In this document: piece after piece, positions 57,461-64,000 of the stretch
Layout: each line of letters opens with the position of its first letter
Numbering within the stretch: position 1 is the first letter of the stretch
NCBI GenBank assembly: GCA_032622095.1
Contig: CP136069.1
Span: forward strand, 205,515,750 to 205,579,749
Length of the DNA: 64,000 bases
DNA from: Siphonodentalium dalli
Taxonomy: Eukaryota; Mollusca; Scaphopoda; Gadilida; Siphonodentaliidae
Direction: 5' to 3'
Notes under the pieces: generated by a model
What the model was told of the DNA's origin: nothing
Databases searched by the model: none
Seen by the model: the letters and a program-made list of their open reading frames with translations, nothing else
Program-made: the position numbers and the translations under genes

Positions 57461-57927
57461 TTTGTGGCTTGTTGTCAAAGTGTTTTTCATGCCGCTTCTT
57501 TTTCCTGAATTTTCAGTGAAATATAAAACCCCGTATTATTTTAATTTTGGGTCAAAATTTGACAAACATCAGCTCAAATAATAGTGAAAACAGGCATTTT
57601 TTTCTAAATCGCCGTCATGTGACATATTTTCAGTTTTCTACCTGTTGTTATTGTTGAAACACATGTCAATATTGATTTTTATGAACTAAAAAGGTCATAA
57701 ATAAGTTTTAAAATATGCATAAGTCTGATAGCCCTGAAGTTTTGTTATGGCTGAAGCTCAAACATGGCTAATGAATCTCAAATACATGAAAACATCTATG
57801 ATTATGTTCAATAGCGCTTAATAATATTGTAACGATATCTATAATACAATAAAATAAAACCGCTTTCAGAAGTTCATCTTCATAGCATTATATAAGTTAT
57901 ATATAACCACCCGATCAAACTTATATA
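57461..57927. other. Noncoding stretch, nothing recognised
   Basis: AT-rich; no gene or repeat seen. Confidence 0.35.
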
Positions 57928-58216
57928 TGTGATGATGATGATGATTATGATAATGGATGATGGTGATGATGATGATGATGATGGTGATGGTGATGATGAT
58001 GATGATGACGATGATGATGATGATTGATGATGATGATGATGATGGTGATGATGACGATGATGATGATGATGGTGATGATGATGATGATGAAGATGATGAT
58101 GATGATGATGATAATGGATGATTGATGATGATGATGATGATGGTGATGATGACGATGATGATGATGATGATGATGATGATGAAGATGATGATGATGATGA
58201 TGATACTGGATGATTG

Positions 58217-58248
<32 letters not shown>

Positions 58249-58270
58249 GATGATGATGATGATGACGATG

Positions 58271-58302
<32 letters not shown>

Positions 58303-58330
58303 GATGACGATGATGATGATGAAGACAAAT
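57928..58330 (+). repeat. (ATG)n microsatellite
   Basis: Nearly pure GATGATGATG with GGTGAT, GACGAT and TTGATGATG interruptions. A minus-strand frame of 182 codons (57945-58493) is poly-Ser/poly-His/poly-Ile and is an artefact. Confidence 0.95.
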
Positions 58331-58417
58331 TGAAGATGACGATGACTATGTTGTAAATAGTGTATATGTGACCCGCCATATCAAATCCAGTCGTAAGTCG
58401 GGATTTGTTTACCCTGT

Positions 58418-58486
58418 GCCAATGCATTCTCTTATATATGCGAGTCGACCATAGGTCCCCTCGCATATATAAGAGAATGCATTGGC
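58418..58486. repeat. HP1 hairpin (left), type A copy 3
   Basis: One change in the tip (AGGTCCCCTCG). Confidence 0.9.
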
Positions 58487-58708
58487 CTAACAATTTTTTA
58501 CAATTTTAATAATTTCTTCTGGTATTCTTTAACAATTTTATAATTTCACCCATACAGAGCCCCAGACAAACATGAGCAGACGACACTCTTCTATATGCTT
58601 CTATATATGTGTGGGGCTCCCTGCAGGGTAATGGATGTTTTTTTTTATTTTTTGTCCTAAAAATTGTAAGAAACATTTATTTAAAAAAAAATGATAAAAA
58701 ATTGTTAG

Positions 58709-58777
58709 GCCAATGCATTCTCTTATATATGCGAGGCGATCTATGGTCGACTCGCATATATAAGAGAATGCATTGAC
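58709..58777. repeat. HP1 hairpin (right), type A copy 3
   Basis: Inverse of the left hairpin; two changes (GCGATCTATGG, CATTGAC). Confidence 0.88.
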
Positions 58778-58830
58778 ACAGGGTAAAAAAATCCCGACTT
58801 ACGACTGGATTTGATATGGCGGGTCACATA

Positions 58831-59514
58831 TTCGTATCTTGTCGCATGGATGTTTTTTGCGACCTATGCAATTGTATAGTGTTCTAGAAACACGTAAGCC
58901 TAACGTGTATTGCAAATTATACCAAAGAATGCTGATTACTTGATAGCACTGGGATAATACGAGTAAAGGCTTATCACCTTAACCACTTTGTGAATGGCGT
59001 GCATACAAATGACTTATTAAACAGGTTCTCAAATACTTATCATAAATTTATAACAGTTGTGCAAACACCCGAGAAAAGCTGGAGCAGACGATCACAATAC
59101 CTCGCGCAGTGAACCCTGGGAAGGGTCAATGATTGTGCGCCAGCAATCCGTACCAAATTACATGACGGCTGAAATTTTTGTGTGAATTGACTCAAGTCAC
59201 TAAGTAGGCTGTAATCATCGCCACACCCCAGTTTATCGTCCGTGTATCCGCTCAATGGTTAGACAAAATTAGTGTTCGGAAAGTTTTTTTTTATTTTGAC
59301 ATTCGAATATTCGGCCATCTCAACGAGCGATTATTCGAATGTTCTGGATAATATAACAATACGAAAACGCGCAGCACATACTCCATTTTAAAGAAATAAG
59401 TCTATAACTGCATCATAAAACTTTGTTACAAACCGTATAACACAATACAAGTATTTTGTATACAGAGGTCCAAATTAAGGTTATACCCCACTTCCCGTCC
59501 CGAATAAAAGATAA
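58831..59514. other. Noncoding stretch, nothing recognised
   Basis: ACATTCGAATATTCGGCCAT and CGAGCGATTATTCGAATGTT (59299-59352) form a loose inverted repeat. No gene recognised. Confidence 0.35.
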
Positions 59515-59640
59515 AAGACACAAGAATTTTATTGCAAAACACCCCAATGGACAGACTACAGGACAGTGCAAGATACTGGTGAGTATGATACGTGTATAAC
59601 TATATAAATAATACATAAATAAATTCACATAACCTCTGTG
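59515..59640. mobile_element. Retroelement-tail-like fragment
   Basis: GAATTTTATTGCAAAACACC, CCAATGGACAG, CAAGATACTGGTGAGTATGA match 44535-44600; probably the end of a LINE, not proven. Confidence 0.4.
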
Positions 59641-59689
59641 GATATATATATTACGCAAACACATAGTTTTATATCAACATTTATCCTTT

Positions 59690-60178
59690 CATGACGGGAG
59701 CTGCGCTGGCGCAACATTAAAGACCCTTTGCCAATGCATTATCCTATATATGGGAGTTGACCATAGGTCGCCTCGCATAAATGCATTGGCCCAACCATTT
59801 TTTATCATATTTTTTATCAATTTTTCTTACAGTCTTCAACAATTTTTATAAATATTTATAATGTTTTTTTTACATTCTTTTTATCATTTTTTCTTACATT
59901 CTATGACAATTTTATCATTTTTTCTAAATTTTTCTTATATTCTTTAACAAATTTTTATCATTTTTATCATTTTTTCTTACATTCTTTAACAATTTTATCA
60001 TTTTGTATAATTTTTTATCATTTTTAATCATTATTTTTTACATTCTTTAACAATTTTTTATCATTTTTTCTTAAATTCTTTAACAATTATAAAAAATAGA
60101 CTAAAAATTGTTAGGCCAATGCATTCTGGCCTATGGTCGACTCGCATATATAAGAGAATGCATTGGCACAGGGTTTTC
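59690..60178. mobile_element. HP1-related element with expanded T-rich spacer
   Basis: The left hairpin is shortened (TGCCAATGCATTATCCTATA...CATAAATGCATTGGC, about 59730-59790). The right hairpin has lost most of one arm (GGCCAATGCATTCTGGCCTA at 60114, ending GCATTGGCACAGGG). Between them about 310 bp of ATTTTTTCTTACATTCTTTA, ACAATTTTATCA units repeat. The left flank GCGCTGGCGCAACATTAAAG resembles the inverse of 38180-38200. Confidence 0.72.
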
Positions 60179-60237
60179 ATCGAAAGAAGAACAGTCGGTC
60201 TTGCTTTTATTACATGAACCGACCCTTATTCCATTCA

Positions 60238-60574
60238 TTAAAGGGGTACTGTACACTAAATCTCACCATTTATGGAACCATCTCCTTTTATACTAAACAT
60301 AAATATATGCAACAAATGAATAAATTTGAGCCATGGATTAGTGCAAAGTACACTCGTGTGCTCTATGAACGATGCAGACAACATGGTAATTATAATGAAA
60401 ATGAATTAATGACTAGAGTAATAAATTCATTTTCATTATAATTACCATATTGTTTGCATCGTTCATAGAGCACACGAGTGTATTTTGATTTTTTATCTAA
60501 TCCATGGCTCAAATTTATTCATTTGTTGCATATATTCTGTTGAGTAAAAAAGGAGATGGTCCCATAAATGGCCG
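60238..60574. mobile_element. TTAA-type long hairpin element (GTACTGTACAC family), right end missing
   Basis: TTAAAGGGGTACTGTACACT at the left; arms match 43623-43976 until CCATAAATGGCC at the right, where the terminal 20 bp or so are absent and GGATTCTATAA follows. The second unit of the duplication has CCATTCAATAAACCGATTCT at this place, without the element. Confidence 0.85.
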
Positions 60575-60680
60575 GATTCTATAATAATTATATGCAACAA
60601 TCATTGCATAACAGGAAATAGTTCCATGTGTACCCAAATGTATTACTGTTGCACAGGCGTGATTCAGAATCGGTGGACGT

Positions 60681-60703
60681 GGGGGGGGGGGGGGGGGGGG
60701 GGG
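60681..60703 (+). repeat. G23 homopolymer between two GGTGGACGT copies
   Basis: GGTGGACGT, then 23 Gs, then TGGACGTGG. Confidence 0.9.
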
Positions 60704-60967
60704 TGGACGTGGAATGAAGAAAATGTGGTGTCTGTGACTGATATTGATATAGATTGAAAATTGATGTTATTAAATTTACGCCATAAGATGATTCAATGCG
60801 TCAAAGAGTCTTATTTATCTATAGGGACTATTTCTCTTCGCGGGCAAATAACGCATGACTATACGTGAAACGTCATCGTACAACTTATAGAAGCCGATGT
60901 TAGTTTCACGTCTCATTTGTTGATTTAAGTATATTTTATGGAGGTTTTGGTTCAAGTAATAATATAA

Positions 60968-61103
60968 TCTACAATTCGTCCCCAGTTTATAGCGAAATTA
61001 ACAAAACTCGTCCAGTAAATTAGATGTGGAAATCGGCCCAGAACTAATTTACTGCACGAACTCGTTTTGTAAATTTCGCTATAAAATGTGGACGAATTGT
61101 AGA
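60968..61103. repeat. Hairpin of unit 1
   Basis: TCTACAATTCGTCCCCAGTT pairs with GGACGAATTGTAGA. TTTATAGCGAAATT pairs with AAATTTCGCTATAAA. Confidence 0.85.
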
Positions 61104-61531
61104 TCCTCTGTTTAATTTTTTAGATAACAATATATTACATGATCCTACCCTTATTCCATTCAATAAACCGATTCTATAAATTGTGATATTATACGTTCGT
61201 TTCATAAAATGAAATAGTACACGTGACCTTTGATTTCCGGTTTGTCGTCTGTTTACATTCCGTACTCTGTGTCTCAAAATACTATGGCTTCCATTAGTTT
61301 TCCAACAAAACTCTAACGAATGAAGAGTTTGAAAAGTTACTTCATTAAATATACGCCTTTAAATGTGTGAAAGAATCTTTAGTTATCTGGGACTATTTCT
61401 TTACGCGGGCAAACAATGAATAGTTCGTGAAACGTCATCGCAGGCCTTATAGAAGCCGATGTTAGTTTTCACGTCCCGATTGTTGATTTAAGTATATTTT
61501 ATCGAGGTTTTGGATCATGTAATAAATAGAA

Positions 61532-61674
61532 TCTACGACTCGTCCCCAGTTTATAGCGGAATTTACAAAACCCATCCAGTAAATTAGGTCTGGACCTCGC
61601 CAAAGGCTCGATCCAGACCTAATATACTGGACTCGTTTGATAAATTCCGCTATAAACTGGGGACTAGTTGTAGA
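61532..61674. repeat. Hairpin of unit 2
   Basis: CCCCAGTTTATAGCGGAATT pairs with AATTCCGCTATAAACTGGGG, and TTAGGTCTGGA with TCCAGACCTAA at the tip. Its arms are better preserved than in unit 1. Confidence 0.87.
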
Positions 61675-61695
61675 TCCTCTAAATATTGAGCTTTC

Positions 61696-63238
61696 AGTTT
61701 TCACGATTCAAATCAAGTTCAATTTAATTTAGTTTTTCGAAATATTTTTCTGCTAAAAAATCTCACATATTTCTGACTCATCAATTTATCTCCATTTGAA
61801 TTTCAACAGCTAGTACCTGTATTATAGGCTGTATATAGTTCATTATTGTTGTCCAGTTTATCATTACTACATTTTAGTGGCTTCAATTAAATTCTTTTTC
61901 TCATGCTTATTCTACATGACTGCATGGTTCTACATATTAGTATATTCGTGCCACAATAATTCAAAGGCTGACTTATATAACGTCATGCAATTTGGTGGGG
62001 AAGTCGGACAAAGATACATTACACCCTCCGTAATATCTTGGGGAAGTTACCGATGTGCACTCACTATAGAATTAATGCCGGATGCCGTATATAATGCACT
62101 ATGTAGATAGTATAGGTATCTACATATTCATCCGCGTATAGGTAACCCAGTCGCACATATATGCAAATTATATATTTTCATTCCAATGAGGCTCGATTAA
62201 CCGACAGTATCTTACAGGTTACATAGATTTTCATTCTAATGAAGCTCGATTAACCGACATAGTATACATGCATTTACCGAGAGCGCATTTATTAACACAT
62301 CGTTAACGTGTCTCTAAATATTTAAAATTATACTATCTTGTGATGTCGATGAGTTCTTTATGATAATGCAACTTACAAGGACATCCATTGCTTCTCAATG
62401 TATAATCGACGAGGTGTCTGCAGAAATAGTTTAGTTTATCGGCGCATGCCATTATGCTATAACTAGACAGGCTCGCTTCGTGCACATTTTGATCTTATAA
62501 ACAATTATATTGTTTTTAATTTAATTTTTATTTGTTTATTTTGAAATCCTTGCTCAATTTGACGTTTAAAACAATTATATTTTTAATTGTTTTTTTTCAG
62601 ATTCAACTTCTTTCTTTAAAAACATTTAAATAAAAATTAAATTTAAAAATAAAAACAACGCGGTCATAAAATCCGCCGGGGTACCCCGAGGCATCACACC
62701 AAATAAAATATATATACAGATACACCGGAGAACAAACATTTATGAGTCTCCGTCGTGGAAATGCCTTGTTCGTTATCTTTACTCTCCACAAAACGGGGAG
62801 TGAAAACTCAAACCCACGAACTGACGTTATGATGTTCTTGTGTCTGTTCCTGCATGGTGTTCGCATCCACAAGAACAGGTTGACCCTGTTCACGTTGACC
62901 CTGTTCACGTTGAGCCTGTTTACCCTATTCACGAACATAGAAGAACGCGGATTCGAATACACCCGTTGCGAAACGAATTTTTGGCCCGACATAAATTTTC
63001 CGACAACGAATAGCTAAAAGTATAGTAGTAAATCTATCCGCGAGTTTGCTAAACCTCTCTAATCTGTCGCGAACTGATCAAACGACTACAATAAGCAATG
63101 CATCTATCTGCCCTTTTCCATTGTGGCGCCATCTACCGTGATTATAGCCTATAATTATGGAGTTGTCAAATGTTAAACTGATTAACGTTGCAAATTTTTG
63201 CACTCACATACGAATTTGTCACAGTATAAGTTCACGTT
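61696..63238. other. Noncoding stretch with small repeats
   Basis: CATTCCAATGAGGCTCGATT plus AACCGACA (62180) recurs at 62232. TTGACCCTGTTCACG is repeated at 62880-62935 with a period of about 18 bp. The overlapping frames 62603-62992 (minus) and 62742-63017 (plus) contain this small repeat and no domain. Confidence 0.4.
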
Positions 63239-63676
63239 TGGAAATAGTGTGTCTGTTATTTTCAGAATGAGGTACCCAGTGGGTTTATTTAGTGACGCTA
63301 TATCGCACAGCGGGCTAGCGTCACCAAATTCACCCTCTGGAACCTCATTCTGCTTAGGCCTCAACTACTATGGTAGACCTAGGATCAGATTGAAGTTTTG
63401 CGGTTGAAGTTGGTGATGTTCACCCATTGGGCACCTCTATTATGCATTTTGTCATCTGCAAATTAGGGGATATAGAAACTTCCCATAAGGGAAAAAGTTA
63501 CTAAAAACAATATTAATTTGAGACTATAAATTCTTACCAGAAGATGAGGCATAAGCAGAATGAGGTCCCCAATTAGGTGAAATATGTGATGCTAGCCCGC
63601 TGTGCGGGATATCACTACTATATTCACCCTCTGGGGACCTCATTCTGCAAACGACAGACACACTATTTGAAGGCTT
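63239..63676. mobile_element. HP2 double-hairpin element, copy at 63.2 kb
   Basis: Ends GGAAATAGTGTGTCTGTTAT and ACAGACACACTATTTGAAGG. Hairpins lie at 63265-63350 and 63558-63645. The spacer has AATTAGGGGATATAGAAACT, which is inverted relative to 39453-39899. Confidence 0.85.
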
Positions 63677-63708
63677 ACGTAAGTTCAACTTTGATGTGAT
63701 ACGACAAA

Positions 63709-63966
63709 CAAGCCTTGAAATAGGGTGTCTGCCATTTGCAGAATGAGGTCCCCAGAGGGTGAATTTAGTGATGCTACCCCCGCATAGCGGGCTAGCATCA
63801 CCAAATTCACCCTCTGGGGACCTCATTCTGCTTACACCTCAGCAGAATGAGGTTCACAGAGGGTGAATTTGGTTATGCTATAGCCCGCTATGCGGGGGTA
63901 GCATCATTAAATTCACCCTCTGGGGACCTCATTCTGTACATGACAGACACCCTATTTCAAGGCTTG
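63709..63966. mobile_element. HP2 minimal element: two hairpins almost back to back
   Basis: Inverted ends CAAGCCTTGAAATAGGGTGT and ACACCCTATTTCAAGGCTTG. Hairpins at 63741-63828 and 63845-63934 are separated by only 16 bp. With no spacer left, the element shows which parts are kept together: ends plus the two hairpins. Confidence 0.9.
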
Positions 63967-64000
63967 ACGACAAAGCTATCAAATGTCAAAATGGCGACGC

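Larger units (their letters stand above)
58365..58830. mobile_element. HP1 element with type A ends, copy 3
   Basis: TATGTGACCCGCCATATC and GATATGGCGGGTCACATA. Hairpins lie at 58418-58486 and 58709-58777. The spacer is in the same orientation as copy 2 (CAGAGCCCCAGACAAACATG). It is inserted right beside the (ATG)n tract. Confidence 0.9.
60205..61695 (+). repeat. Tandem duplication of about 570-bp units, each with a hairpin
   Basis: Unit 1 starts ATTACATGAACCGACCCTTA (60209) and unit 2 ATTACATGATCCTACCCTTA (61134). Both share TTCGTGAAACGTCATCG-like sequence, TATAGAAGCCGATGTTAGTT, TTGATTTAAGTATATTTTAT and a hairpin (60968-61103 and 61532-61674). Unit 1 is longer because it contains the TTAA hairpin element at 60238. 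Confidence 0.82.

Noticed and set aside
57945-58493. 182-codon minus-strand frame
   Set aside because: It is the (ATG)n tract read as poly-Ser, poly-His and poly-Ile, running into an HP1 element.
62603-63017. Opposed frames of 129 and 91 codons
   Set aside because: They overlap on opposite strands and contain an 18-bp repeat; neither shows a domain.

Overview
The window reads as noncoding, repeat-rich nuclear DNA of an animal. I find no intact gene: no long open frame, no convincing exon series, no rRNA or tRNA gene, and no prokaryotic-style operon. Almost everything that can be named is satellite DNA, minisatellites, microsatellites, miniature inverted-repeat (foldback) transposons or decayed retroelement pieces. 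Several TTAA-flanked piggyBac-like families and a relic with the C-terminal signature of invertebrate non-LTR reverse transcriptases point to a marine invertebrate such as a mollusc. The phylum is a low-confidence guess; no marker gene is present.

Layout. A truncated TTAA element opens the window (1-109). A 15.3 kb satellite of 52-bp units, each carrying two TTAGGG hexamers and usually a HindIII site, fills 728-15995; it sits inside a longer dispersed element whose flanking pieces (545-735 and 15993-16640) contain a sequence homologous to the satellite unit. 16.6-28.1 kb holds scattered MITEs, a 34-bp satellite (19440-20472), segmental duplications and a 72-bp minisatellite (27181-27990). A very large foldback element occupies 28154-34682: two inverted arms of about 3 kb around a 45-bp centre, with inverted arrays of about 51-bp units inside. 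34.7-47.8 kb is a patchwork of MITEs and short arrays. A 59-bp satellite lies at 47813-52066 and an almost perfect 28-bp satellite at 56946-57460. The rest contains more MITEs, an (ATG)n tract, a duplicated unit of about 570 bp and hairpin elements up to the right edge.

Two families of 'double hairpin' elements stand out. HP1 carries a 69-bp hairpin with 27-bp perfect arms, twice per element in opposite orientation. The same hairpin is found between TTAA-type ends (TTAACCCTTTACCCAACA) and between unrelated TATGTGACCCGCC ends. HP2 is unrelated in sequence but has the same architecture. Two HP1 insertions can be compared with related empty sites in this same window (25350-25795 against 26305; 36357-36755 against 18432), and both show a clean TTAA duplication. 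No transposase is encoded here, so all these elements would be non-autonomous.
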